Origin: Motiliproteus sp.
Lineage (GTDB): Bacteria > Pseudomonadota > Gammaproteobacteria > Pseudomonadales > Balneatricaceae
Length of the DNA stretch: 64,000 nucleotides
Direction: 5' to 3'
NCBI GenBank assembly: GCA_026196225.1
Contig: JAPHRD010000027.1
Coordinates: forward strand, 1-64,000
The notes beneath the pieces are model-generated. The model saw nothing but the letters and a program-made list of their open reading frames with translations. It searched no databases and had not been told where the DNA came from. Made by a program: the position numbers and the translations under genes. How positions within the stretch are numbered: the first letter of the stretch is position 1; each line of letters opens with the position of its first letter. Of this stretch, positions 44,329 through 54,304 are shown one piece after another.

Positions 44329-45174
44329 ATGATGGAAAACGTCGATCTATCCGTACTCGAGAAGTATCAGGACCAAGCCATTGAATACGCTAGCCTTTAC
44401 GGGAGTAAAGTGCTGTTGGCCATCCTGACGCTGATTATCGGCCTGTGGATCATTAAATACATCGTTTCCGGTGTCGATAAGGCACTAAAAGTAGCCAAGG
44501 TAGAAGACACCCTGGCGATCTTCCTGGAGAAACTGATCAGTACCATCCTCAAGGTACTGCTGTTTATTTCCGTCGCCTCCATGGTGGGCATCGAAACCAC
44601 CTCCTTTATCGCCATCTTCGGTGCTGCCGGTCTGGCGGTGGGTTTGGCGCTACAGGGCAGTCTTTCCAACTTTGCCGGTGGCGTACTTATCCTACTGTTC
44701 AAGCCCTACAAGGTGGGTGATTTTGTTGAGCTTCAGGGTTTTTCCGGTTCGGTTAAGGAGATTCAGATCTTCAATACCATCCTCCACACAGGTGACCGCA
44801 AGACCATCATCATTCCCAATGGACCGATCTCCAACGGCAGTATCGTCAACTATTCCTTAAGCCCCATCCGTCGCGTCGACATGGTGTTCGGTATCGGATA
44901 TGACGATGATCTGAAGAAAGCGAAGGAAATTTTACAGCGCCTTGTTGCAGAAGATGACCGCATTCTTAAAGAGGAAGACAATCAGGTTATGTTGTCGGAA
45001 CTGGCAGACAGCTCGGTGAACTTCACCGTTCGAGCCTTTGTTAATTCCGCCGACTACTGGGGCGTTTACTTTGACATGCAGGAAAAGGTCAAACTCACCT
45101 TTGATGCTGAAGGTCTGTCGATCCCCTACCCTCAGCAAGATGTCCATATGCATCAGGTCGAGAAGGTCGCCTGA
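44329..45174 (+). CDS. mscS: Small-conductance mechanosensitive channel MscS family
   Basis: FGAAGLAVGLALQGSLSNFAGGVLILLFKPYKVGDFVELQG. Confidence 0.94.
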   Translation: MMENVDLSVLEKYQDQAIEYASLYGSKVLLAILTLIIGLWIIKYIVSGVDKALKVAKVEDTLAIFLEKLISTILKVLLFISVASMVGIETTSFIAIFGAAGLAVGLALQGSLSNFAGGVLILLFKPYKVGDFVELQGFSGSVKEIQIFNTILHTGDRKTIIIPNGPISNGSIVNYSLSPIRRVDMVFGIGYDDDLKKAKEILQRLVAEDDRILKEEDNQVMLSELADSSVNFTVRAFVNSADYWGVYFDMQEKVKLTFDAEGLSIPYPQQDVHMHQVEKVA

Positions 45175-45226
45175 TTGACCTAAACCACAGTCTCAGCCAG
45201 ACATTCAGAACTGGTAGTAACACATG

Positions 45227-45256
45227 CGGGAGCCAAAAATTATGGCTCCCGTTTTA
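45227..45256 (+). terminator. Rho-independent terminator after mscS
   Basis: CGGGAGCCA-AAAATTA-TGGCTCCCG then TTTTA. Confidence 0.82.
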
Positions 45257-45460
45257 TATTCCCTTGTGTTCATAGCGGATGAATTAGAGAAACCGAATAC
45301 CTCCGTTATCCTTAGTCAATCCACCGCAAGATTGGTTTTCAAGAGATCCAAGGGGACTACTATCGACCCGCCATGAGCGCTGTTGATCTGGCAGAGCTGA
45401 TCGCCGCTCAAGAACAAAAAGTACGCTCAGAAGTGCGCACTGAAGTAAAAAGCACCTGAG

Positions 45461-48349
45461 CTAGTTACTTTCGTAAACCGGTGTCAGCATCCGGTCTTTC
45501 AGTAACTGTTCGAACTCTTCCGCCGGCACCGGCTTGCTGACCAGATAGCCCTGAATTTCATCACACCCCTGTTGGCGCAAGAAATCCAGTTGGTCATGGG
45601 TCTCCACACCTTCGGCAAGGGTTTTCAGATTGAGGCTGTTAGCCAGACGGATCACCGCAGTGATAATCGACTCGTCGTCGACATCATGGGAGATATCCCG
45701 GACAAAACTCTGATCGATTTTTAAACGGTGAACCCGGAAACGTTTTAAGTGGGATAGCGACGAGTAGCCGGTTCCGAAATCGTCCACGGATAAACGCACC
45801 CCCTGGTGATGAAGACGATCCATGATCCTTATCGCCGAGTCGACATCATCCATGGTCATACTCTCGGTCAGTTCCAACTCCAGCAGACGTGGTTCCAGTC
45901 CCGCTTCATCCAGCACTTCCTGAACTCGGTCGGTCAAGTTGTAATGACGAAATTGTGCCGCTGACAGGTTTACCGCCACCACCAACGGTGGATAGCCCGC
46001 CCGCTGCCAATTCACATTCTGCTTGACTGCCTGATTGAGTACCCAATCACCAATCGCCAATATCTGGCCGCTCTCTTCAGCAATAGGAATAAATTCCGAA
46101 GGCGGTACCATTCCAAGATCCGGGTGATGCCAACGCAGCAGCGCTTCACAGCCGATAATCCGGTCATCTTCCAGCGAGACCTGGGGTTGGTAGTACACAC
46201 TCAGTTCATTGTTGCTAATGGCGCGACGCAAGGCATTATCCAGCTGCAATGCGCGACTAGTATGCAACTTCATCTCCGGCTGGAACATCCGGAACATATT
46301 ACGACCATTCTGCTTAGCCCGGTACATAGCCGAGTCTGCACATTGCAGCAATTCATCGACGCTTTGGCCGTTATCGGGATAGATAGCGATACCAATCGAA
46401 GGAGTAATATTCAGTTCATGCTCACGAATTTGAAAGGGTGCGGCGATCACTTCCAGGATCTTCTCAGCCACCTGGGCAGCTCCGTCGCCGGTCACCTCAG
46501 GCAACAGCAAAATAAATTCATCACCTCCCAGTCGAGACACCGTATCTTCGCCACGCACTGTCGATTTAAGACGCCCAGCAACTTCAATCAACAGCTCGTC
46601 GCCAAACTGGTGCCCCAGCGAGTCATTGACTTTCTTAAAGCGGTCTAGATCCAAAAACAGTACCGCCATGCGATGCTGTTCCCGTATGGCACGACTGATA
46701 CCCTGATTGATACGATCATTGAGTAAAGTCCGATTCGGCAGATCGGTGAGGGCATCGTAGTGGGCCAGGTGACGAATATGTTCTTCAGCCTGCTTGTGCT
46801 GAGAGATATCGTTGATTATGCCGATGTAATGGCTGACCTCCTGCTGATCCCCATAAACAGTCGAAATCGATAACCATTCTGGGAACACCTCGCCATTCTT
46901 GCGGCGATTCCACACCTCCCCCTGCCAGTGGCCCTGCTCTTTTATCTGTATCCACATATTGCTGTAGAAATCTGGATCGTGTCGACCCGAACTCAGCACT
47001 TTCGGATTTTTCCCCAACAATTCTTCAGAGCTGTAACCGGTTATTTCACACATTGCCCGGTTAACCATCACCATCTCTCCATCGGCATTACAGATGATGA
47101 TCCCTTCGCTACCCTGCTCAAATATCTGAGCGGTCAGCTCCATTTCTGCCTGGGCATGTTTACGCTCAGTGGTATCGGTGGCCTGGACGATATAGCACTG
47201 CACAGTCTCCTGTTCATCGAAAAGGGCGGTAATAGCCGCATCCGCGCTACGGACCTCACCGTCTGCGGTAAGAAAGATATCGTCGGTTGTAACGGGCGCT
47301 CTAGTCTCCACGGCCAGATGCATTCGGTGCTTCCAGATATTTTTCCACTCGGGTAACGATGCCCATGCCGGGGAATCCCAAAATGGCTTACCCAAATAAT
47401 CCTCTCGACTGGCCTTTTGCACTTTCAGGGGTAAATCGTTTATCTCCTGCACAATCCCCTCGGGGGATAGCACAGCCATAAACTGAAACTGCTGATTGAA
47501 GATGGCACGAAAACGCTCTTCGCTGGCCCGAAGTTTGGTTTCAGAGGCTTTCTGATCTTCCAGCAAGCTGAGTAACGCTCGCCGGGAGCGGTCCTCTTCA
47601 CGCAGCAACGATAGCGTGTCTTCCTGGGATTTCCGCAGTTCATCTTCCAACCGCTTATGCTCGCTGATATCGAATATGCTGACGGGGATAGAAGACCATT
47701 GGTGCTTACTTTGGGGAATCGGCATGGAGATGATCGCGGTGAATTCTTCCCCTTCAAGGTTGGTGAATTTCGCCTCTGATCGAAACGAAGTATCACCAGC
47801 CCAGATCGCGCAAAGCTCATCCAAAAAAACCTGATGGGCACCTTCGCCGAAGGTATTCCCGATCGAGGTGATCAGCTGATTTTCGCTGGCTGCCTTAAAC
47901 AACTTCAAACTGGCGCGATTAACCTGGTTGATGGTTATCAGCTCGGCAATCTCAGCGAGACGCTTAGGGTTTTGGGTGAGATACTCACGTAAATCCTTAA
48001 CGCCGAGCCGACGCATCTCCTCCAAGGCCAGATAGACGCTGTTAAAATCTTCATTCCAGATAGAGATTTCGGAACTGTTAAACAGTTGGCGATAGGCGTT
48101 GAGGTGACGATTGCGAACTTCACCCACCTTCTGCACACGATACTGGGCCCGTTCAATTCGCATTATCAGCAGATAGGCAAGGATTGCCGTAACAACCACG
48201 TAAAACCAGCCTTTGTATAGCTGTACCTGGGCTAATTGGATTGGATCTGTAACCAGTGATCGAGCCACTGAATCGCTAAATAAAATCCATAAGCTACCAA
48301 AAATCAGATAGATAACGGCTACTAGAAAGCTGTACGGAGAAAACTTCAT
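45461..48349 (-). CDS. PAS-GGDEF-EAL signalling protein
   Basis: PAS repeats, GGDEF (RLGGDEFILLL), EAL (GCEALLRWHHP...ELTESMTMDD...DDFGTGYSSLSHLKRFRVHRLKID). Confidence 0.92.
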   Translation of the reverse strand: MKFSPYSFLVAVIYLIFGSLWILFSDSVARSLVTDPIQLAQVQLYKGWFYVVVTAILAYLLIMRIERAQYRVQKVGEVRNRHLNAYRQLFNSSEISIWNEDFNSVYLALEEMRRLGVKDLREYLTQNPKRLAEIAELITINQVNRASLKLFKAASENQLITSIGNTFGEGAHQVFLDELCAIWAGDTSFRSEAKFTNLEGEEFTAIISMPIPQSKHQWSSIPVSIFDISEHKRLEDELRKSQEDTLSLLREEDRSRRALLSLLEDQKASETKLRASEERFRAIFNQQFQFMAVLSPEGIVQEINDLPLKVQKASREDYLGKPFWDSPAWASLPEWKNIWKHRMHLAVETRAPVTTDDIFLTADGEVRSADAAITALFDEQETVQCYIVQATDTTERKHAQAEMELTAQIFEQGSEGIIICNADGEMVMVNRAMCEITGYSSEELLGKNPKVLSSGRHDPDFYSNMWIQIKEQGHWQGEVWNRRKNGEVFPEWLSISTVYGDQQEVSHYIGIINDISQHKQAEEHIRHLAHYDALTDLPNRTLLNDRINQGISRAIREQHRMAVLFLDLDRFKKVNDSLGHQFGDELLIEVAGRLKSTVRGEDTVSRLGGDEFILLLPEVTGDGAAQVAEKILEVIAAPFQIREHELNITPSIGIAIYPDNGQSVDELLQCADSAMYRAKQNGRNMFRMFQPEMKLHTSRALQLDNALRRAISNNELSVYYQPQVSLEDDRIIGCEALLRWHHPDLGMVPPSEFIPIAEESGQILAIGDWVLNQAVKQNVNWQRAGYPPLVVAVNLSAAQFRHYNLTDRVQEVLDEAGLEPRLLELELTESMTMDDVDSAIRIMDRLHHQGVRLSVDDFGTGYSSLSHLKRFRVHRLKIDQSFVRDISHDVDDESIITAVIRLANSLNLKTLAEGVETHDQLDFLRQQGCDEIQGYLVSKPVPAEEFEQLLKDRMLTPVYESN

Positions 48350-48414
48350 TTCTTCACGCTACCCAATATATTGATACAGTATCTAACCCTAACTTACACT
48401 TATCCGATATTTCT

Positions 48415-50133
48415 TTATGCCTTTGGCTCCCCATATCTCGGCGATTCACCCAAGCGGCTCAATAGTTCGTTGACTTCATCTTTCAGTTCCAAAATCCGCT
48501 CCTCACGCCCCAGAGTCATCTGATGCCAGCGTCGCAACTCATCCAGTTGCTCGCTCTTCCGCTCCATGGTCTGCTTCTGGTCGCTGATATCGGTCATGAT
48601 CGACATCGAATGCAGCAAACAGTCCTTGTCATCGTAAACCGCATTGGAATTAATCAAAACGGTCTTAGTTTCTCCCTTACGATTGCGAACCAGTAGTTCA
48701 CCATTCTCAATCAGACCCGTTTTAAGCCATTGCTGAAATAGTTGGTCTGCTAATTGATGACAGCTCGGGTCTATTAACTTTTTTCTAGATTCACCCTGTA
48801 GTTCTGATTTGTCATAACCAAACCACTTCAAAGCTGCCTGGTTGGCATCTAAAATATGATCATCTGGTGAGACCATAAAACAGTAGTTAATATTGGTATC
48901 AAAAAATTTATGAAAACGCCTCTCACTGGTGCTGAGGGCTTTTTCCACCCGTTTCTGTTGGGTTACGTCAACAAAGGTCGCCAAAAAGTCTTGGCCCAGA
49001 GTGATCCCCGAAATGACCACCTGTTTCTCAACGCCATTGCTACATGTGACGTTGTATTCCTGCGGCGCTATATCCCACTCCCGCTCAGCCGCTTCATCAA
49101 CCGCCTGTTCCCAAGTGCTGACGACCCAACGTCGGTAGTCTTCATCGGGATAGGCTTTCTGCCACCAGTGATCAATGTCTGGAAGATCATTAAGGGTATA
49201 ACCAAACAGCTGGGTAAAACGCTGATTGATAAACTGGAATTGACCGTCGCTGGCTACATGACATAGGGCTAACGGCAGGCGCTCAAACAAAATCCTGAAA
49301 CGGGCTTCACTTTCCACCGCTTTTTGAGCAGATAATTCACGGTATTCATCGGACAAAATAGCCGCCAAACGCTCCAACATGCGGTGCTGACTCAGCACCC
49401 CCACCATATGACCATTGCCACAATTGACCACCATATGGCGAATACCCAACTCCTTCATCGACGCAGATGCCTGCTCAACCGAAGCCGAAATACTGATGGC
49501 GTGTACAGGCGAGGTCATCACGTCACTCAGTGTCACAGATTCCGGGTCTGTGCGCTGGACCAACAAACGTGTCACATCACGCTCGGTAACAATTCCCAGA
49601 GCATCCTGATCTTTACTCACCACGATATGATCAAGCTTGGCCAAGGTCATATGTTCCAGGGCTTGACTCAAAGGCACATCGGGCGCCATCTGAGCCACTT
49701 CACTATCCATGACTGCACTTAGTTCGTGAATTCGTTCGAGCAGATCACTACTGATATGGCGGCGAAAGTCGGTCTGACTGACAATGCCCGACAATTTTCC
49801 CCGTTGATCTAGCACGATTAGATGACGAACGTCGTGATCGCTCATCATCCGCTGAGCATCCAGACAGTCCAGATTGGAATGCGCTGTCAAAATAGGTGTA
49901 GTCATCACCTCCGATACCGGCCGCCCCTGTGGAATCCCTTTATACATCAGGCGTACCACATCTCGTTCGGTCAGTAATCCTATAGGTTCAGAGCTTGCTG
50001 CATCAACGATAACCACACTAGAGCAGGCATGATCGCTCATCAACTTGAGCGCATGAGCGATCAGCTCATCGGGCTGGACCGTAACCACATCAGCGCTGGC
50101 AATATCGGAAAGAAGTAGGTGCTCAACGGTCAT
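48415..50133 (-). CDS. Multi-CBS-domain and PAS-domain signalling protein
   Basis: Four CBS-like motifs (GLLTERDVVRLMYKGIPQGRPVSEVMTTP; GIVTERDVTRLL...) followed by two PAS domains. Confidence 0.88.
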   Translation of the reverse strand: MTVEHLLLSDIASADVVTVQPDELIAHALKLMSDHACSSVVIVDAASSEPIGLLTERDVVRLMYKGIPQGRPVSEVMTTPILTAHSNLDCLDAQRMMSDHDVRHLIVLDQRGKLSGIVSQTDFRRHISSDLLERIHELSAVMDSEVAQMAPDVPLSQALEHMTLAKLDHIVVSKDQDALGIVTERDVTRLLVQRTDPESVTLSDVMTSPVHAISISASVEQASASMKELGIRHMVVNCGNGHMVGVLSQHRMLERLAAILSDEYRELSAQKAVESEARFRILFERLPLALCHVASDGQFQFINQRFTQLFGYTLNDLPDIDHWWQKAYPDEDYRRWVVSTWEQAVDEAAEREWDIAPQEYNVTCSNGVEKQVVISGITLGQDFLATFVDVTQQKRVEKALSTSERRFHKFFDTNINYCFMVSPDDHILDANQAALKWFGYDKSELQGESRKKLIDPSCHQLADQLFQQWLKTGLIENGELLVRNRKGETKTVLINSNAVYDDKDCLLHSMSIMTDISDQKQTMERKSEQLDELRRWHQMTLGREERILELKDEVNELLSRLGESPRYGEPKA

Positions 50134-50260
50134 TCCTGAACCTATATCGAGGCAGACGAATTAAGCTCTAAGTATTACCGCAACCCCTAGATTTAACAAC
50201 CCGATTTCAATCAATACAAATTGTTAGTAGATTGTTTAGAAAGGAAAAATTGAGCATCAA

Positions 50261-50350
50261 TCACTTAGTGTCGTTTTGGCCCAACCAAAACCACCAAACA
50301 ATAGCGGCGATCAGGGCTATTCCACCCAGATTTACAATCACAGAAATCAT
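50261..50350 (-). CDS. 29-aa single-TM peptide overlapping the copA stop
   Basis: MISVIVNLGGIALIAAIVWWFWLGQNDTK*, ATGA overlap with copA. Confidence 0.65.
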   Translation of the reverse strand: MISVIVNLGGIALIAAIVWWFWLGQNDTK

Positions 50351-53139
50351 GCGCTGCCCTCCCCTTTGCCCAGCTTCAATAAACGCAGGCGATTGGCATT
50401 GGAAACCACTGTCAGCGATGACAAGGACATCGCCACGCCGGCAATCACCGGGTTCAGCAGAACTCCAATAAAGGGATACAACACCCCGGCCGCGATGGGA
50501 ATACCGAGACTGTTGTAGCCAAAAGCACCCCAAAGGTTCTGGCGGATATTACGCATACAGGCGCGACTGAGTTCGATACTGTCAGCGACGCTATGCAGCG
50601 ATCCTCGCATCAGAGTCACATCGGCGCTTTCGATGGCCACATCGGTACCGGATCCGATAGCAAAACCGATGTCAGCCTGGGATAGCGAGGGGGCATCATT
50701 AATACCGTCACCCACCATGGCTACCCGCTTGCCTTCGTCCTGAAGTTGACGAATAAATGCCAGCTTATCATCTGGCATCAACTCGGCCCGGTATTCATCC
50801 ACTGCCGTGGTACGAGCAACCGCTTGAGCCGTCGCACTGTTATCACCGGTCAGCATCACCACCTTTAAGCCATGCTCACGCAGCCGCTTTATCGCAGCTA
50901 CCGCATCCGACTTGATCTGATCGGAGATCGCCAGCAAGGCCACTAGCTCACCATCAATGGCCAAGTAGACTACCGTACAGGCTTTAGCGTGCCACTCAGC
51001 CGCCAGATTCTGGGCTATTTCAGTATCTACCTGGTGTTGCTGCATCAATCGCGCATTACCCAGCAGCAGTTGTTTTCCATCAAGCTGGGCACTTACCCCC
51101 AGCCCGGATAGCGCTGAAAATTGAGTCAGTAAAAGCTTCTGCTTACTATCAACACAATCAATTCCATAGCGGCAAATAGCCTCCGCCAGTGGGTGTTCAG
51201 ACTGGGATTCCAGGGTGTGGATGAGAGCCAGTAAATATCCATCGCTCAGTGTCGACAGGTTCCTGAACTCACTGACACTGGGTTGCCCTTCGGTGATGGT
51301 GCCGGTCTTGTCCAGCACCACCACATCCAGTTCGCTAGCCCGTTGCAGCGCCTCGCCATTACGAATCAAGATACCCGCCTCTGCCGCCTTGCCGATCGCG
51401 ATCATCACCGAAATCGGTGTCGCCAGACCCAGAGCGCAGGGGCAGGCGATGATCAACACGGTACAGGCGCTCACCAGCATATAGGTGATCTGCGGCTCGG
51501 GGCCAAGGTTAAACCAGGCCAAGGCAGTGACCACGGCAATAATCATCACGCTGGGAACAAACACCGACGCGACGCGGTCGGCTAGATGGCTGATGGCCGG
51601 TTTACTGTTTTGAGCCTGGCGTACCATCTCGATAATCTTCGCCAGCACCGTATCCTGTCCGATTCGGGTTGCTCGATAGACCAGACTACCACTGCGATTG
51701 ATAGTACCCGTCGAAACCTGATCCCCCGCCGTCTTCACAACCGGCATAGGCTCACCTGTGAGCATCGCCTCATCCACCGAGCTCTCACCGTCGACAACCA
51801 CGCCATCCACAGCAAACTGCTCTCCCGGGCGAACGCGTATCTGGTCGTCTAATTCGACTTGCTCCACCGGCAGATCCAGTTCCTGTCCATCCCGTAATAC
51901 CCGAGCGGTTTTCACCTTCAGATTTAGTAGCCGTTTGATCGCTTGGCTGGTACGCCCGCGGGCCTTAATCTCCAGCGCCTGGCCGAGATTAATCAATCCG
52001 ATAATCATCGCCGCCGCTTCAAAATAGAGTCCACGAGCCTCCACTGGTAACCACTGAGTTGCAAACACCACCACCATGGAATAGAGCCAGGCCGAACCGG
52101 TTCCCAAAGCGATCAGGGTATCCATATTGGCGTTATGGTTACGGAAGGCTTTCCAGGCCCCCACAAAAAAGTGTCGCCCTGCAGTCATCAGCAGTACACC
52201 GGTCAGTATTCCTACCAGACCCCAGCCCAAACGCTCAGCACTGCTGGTGACACTCATATGGAAAAACAGGCCGTAGAGCATTAAAGGAATACCAAGCCCC
52301 AATCCCAGCCAGGTATTATCGATACGACGCCGGTATTCACCTTGTTCGTTCTGTTCTCTGAGCTGTTCAGCTTGCTCAGCATCCTCTACCTGACTGGCTC
52401 CGTAACCGGCACCGTCTACAGCAGCCAGTACCAGCCCCGCTATTTGATCGACGTCGGTGTTGGCTTGCAGATAAACCTGAGCATTACGACTGGCAAAGTT
52501 GACCTTGGCCTGGGCTACGCCTGCCACCGAATCAAGAGCATCTTCCACGGACTTCACACAACCGGCGCAGGTCATACCGCTTATGGCCAGGTGAATACTG
52601 GCACCCGCGGCAGCAGAAGGGACATCCTGAGAGGCGCTATCTCGTCTCGATTCACCCTCTTCTACAGGTGAATCGGCTAATGCCGGTTGCGCTACCGACT
52701 CGCTCTCTAGCAGAGGCTCGCAACCATAGTCCAGTTGCTGTAACAGCGCCTGCAACTGATCGGGCTCTAGTCTGGAATTAAAATGAAGGGTGGACTGTTC
52801 TAGGTCAGCGTCCACTTCCGCAGCGCTATCCAGTTGCTGCAACTGTTTGCGGATCTTGTTCACGCAGCCATTGCAGCGCACACCGGTCACTTTAAAACGG
52901 GACTCGCGCGGTTCTATCGCAGAAGCGGTAAACCCCAGTGCGGTGATAGTCGAGACCAAAATGGGTTGAGGTAGGAAGCTAACAATGGTTGCGCGCTGGC
53001 GTGGTAACTGAATATCAACCTGCACAGCTTGATCCTGCTCCAGCAAGGCATTACGGATCTTGTTTACACAGCCATTGCAGTTCACCCCGGTTAACTGCAG
53101 GTGGTAGTCATGTGTGGATTGATCAGCCAAGGTACTCAT
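50347..53139 (-). CDS. copA: Copper-translocating P1B-type ATPase with three N-terminal HMA motifs
   Basis: CNGC, CNGC, CAGC HMA motifs; CPC in TM (IACPCALGLATP); DKTGTIT; GDGINDAP. Confidence 0.95.
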   Translation of the reverse strand: MSTLADQSTHDYHLQLTGVNCNGCVNKIRNALLEQDQAVQVDIQLPRQRATIVSFLPQPILVSTITALGFTASAIEPRESRFKVTGVRCNGCVNKIRKQLQQLDSAAEVDADLEQSTLHFNSRLEPDQLQALLQQLDYGCEPLLESESVAQPALADSPVEEGESRRDSASQDVPSAAAGASIHLAISGMTCAGCVKSVEDALDSVAGVAQAKVNFASRNAQVYLQANTDVDQIAGLVLAAVDGAGYGASQVEDAEQAEQLREQNEQGEYRRRIDNTWLGLGLGIPLMLYGLFFHMSVTSSAERLGWGLVGILTGVLLMTAGRHFFVGAWKAFRNHNANMDTLIALGTGSAWLYSMVVVFATQWLPVEARGLYFEAAAMIIGLINLGQALEIKARGRTSQAIKRLLNLKVKTARVLRDGQELDLPVEQVELDDQIRVRPGEQFAVDGVVVDGESSVDEAMLTGEPMPVVKTAGDQVSTGTINRSGSLVYRATRIGQDTVLAKIIEMVRQAQNSKPAISHLADRVASVFVPSVMIIAVVTALAWFNLGPEPQITYMLVSACTVLIIACPCALGLATPISVMIAIGKAAEAGILIRNGEALQRASELDVVVLDKTGTITEGQPSVSEFRNLSTLSDGYLLALIHTLESQSEHPLAEAICRYGIDCVDSKQKLLLTQFSALSGLGVSAQLDGKQLLLGNARLMQQHQVDTEIAQNLAAEWHAKACTVVYLAIDGELVALLAISDQIKSDAVAAIKRLREHGLKVVMLTGDNSATAQAVARTTAVDEYRAELMPDDKLAFIRQLQDEGKRVAMVGDGINDAPSLSQADIGFAIGSGTDVAIESADVTLMRGSLHSVADSIELSRACMRNIRQNLWGAFGYNSLGIPIAAGVLYPFIGVLLNPVIAGVAMSLSSLTVVSNANRLRLLKLGKGEGSA

Positions 53140-53173
53140 TGTGTCAGTCCTAAGGATTAGGTACCAAACAATA

Positions 53174-53204
53174 AGATAAACCCTAAAGTAAACTTTAGGG
53201 TCAA
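53174..53204 (-). promoter_or_regulatory. CueR-type (MerR-family) copA promoter with 19-bp spacer
   Basis: Minus strand TTGACC-CTAAAGTTTACTTTAGGGT-TTATCT; palindrome ACCCTAAAGtaaaCTTTAGGGT. Confidence 0.78.
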
Positions 53205-53234
53205 TAAAGATTGATTAAATTGATATAAAAAAAG

Positions 53235-53708
53235 TTAAACCCACTTTTTTCGCTCCAGAGCCACATAAGCGCCAGACAGGCGGAAGCAGAGTTCGCCGCC
53301 TTCAATCACCTGCACCACCACATCCATGCGGGCCTTGCCCTTTTGCTTGATCTTATCGATAAACTGATCGGTATCGGCAACCTCAGCAAATTCAGCACGA
53401 ACCTGGAAATCCTGAGTCACCGGCAGGAAGTATTCCAACCGGCTGTCGCGAATCACCACGTCATAGTCCTTTTCCAAAGACTCCAGCAACAGTGTGATCA
53501 GCCCCCAACCGCAGAGGTTGGCACTAGCGCTGAGGGAGCCGGCAAAGGCTGTGCCCTTGTCGTTATGATTCGGCTCCAGTGACAGCGAAAACGTCAGAGA
53601 ATCACGGTCATACTGCAACTGCTGGAAACCCATATGATTGATCAGCGGAATATCGTTGCGAACCCGCTCCTCAAACTGCTCTATCAGTGTCTCAAGGTCC
53701 TGACTCAT
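53235..53708 (-). CDS. Thioesterase domain protein (YiiD C-terminal type)
   Basis: INHMGFQQLQYDRDSLTFSLSLEPNHNDKGTAFAGSLSASANLCGWGL. Confidence 0.85.
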   Translation of the reverse strand: MSQDLETLIEQFEERVRNDIPLINHMGFQQLQYDRDSLTFSLSLEPNHNDKGTAFAGSLSASANLCGWGLITLLLESLEKDYDVVIRDSRLEYFLPVTQDFQVRAEFAEVADTDQFIDKIKQKGKARMDVVVQVIEGGELCFRLSGAYVALERKKWV

Positions 53709-54271
53709 GCCTCACCTTCCCAATTGCTGACAAAATCCTCAACCGACAATTGTGGTACTTTTTTCAGACGATCTGGCATAGCTCCCAGGTAGAGATAGCC
53801 GATGATCTGTTCTTCCACCGCCAGCCCCAACGCTTTTTTCACCTCAGGGTGGTAGGCCATTTCGCCGGTGCGCCACATGGCTCCGACGCCCTGTGCAAAG
53901 GCGGCCAGCAGCATATTCTGGGCAGCCGCACCGGCAGATACTTGCTGCTCCACCACCGGCACTTTGGGGTGACCACTGAGTTTTGCTACTACCACGATCA
54001 ACAACGGTGCTCGCAGAGCCATCTTGCCGAGTTTATTAAATTTGGCATCATCGATTTCTGAGTCGTCATTTTTAGCCGCTTGCTGAAATACCTTGCCCAG
54101 TGCTTCACGGGCTCCGCCCTCAACAGTAATAAAGCGCCAGGGCCTTAACGCTGCATGATCAGGCGCTCGCAAGGCCGATTGGAAGATCACTTGCAGCTGT
54201 TCTGGGTTGGGGCCCGGCTCTGACAAATTCGGTGTAGAGACCCGGTTTAGCAATAATTCGATAGCATCCAT
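53705..54271 (-). CDS. Nitroreductase family protein (YdjA-like)
   Basis: ALRAPDHAALRPWRFITVEGGAREALGKVF...MLLAAFAQGVGAMWRTG. Confidence 0.88.
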   Translation of the reverse strand: MDAIELLLNRVSTPNLSEPGPNPEQLQVIFQSALRAPDHAALRPWRFITVEGGAREALGKVFQQAAKNDDSEIDDAKFNKLGKMALRAPLLIVVVAKLSGHPKVPVVEQQVSAGAAAQNMLLAAFAQGVGAMWRTGEMAYHPEVKKALGLAVEEQIIGYLYLGAMPDRLKKVPQLSVEDFVSNWEGEA

Positions 54272-54304
54272 GAAAAATCCTTAACTTACTGCGTACACGC
54301 CCAA

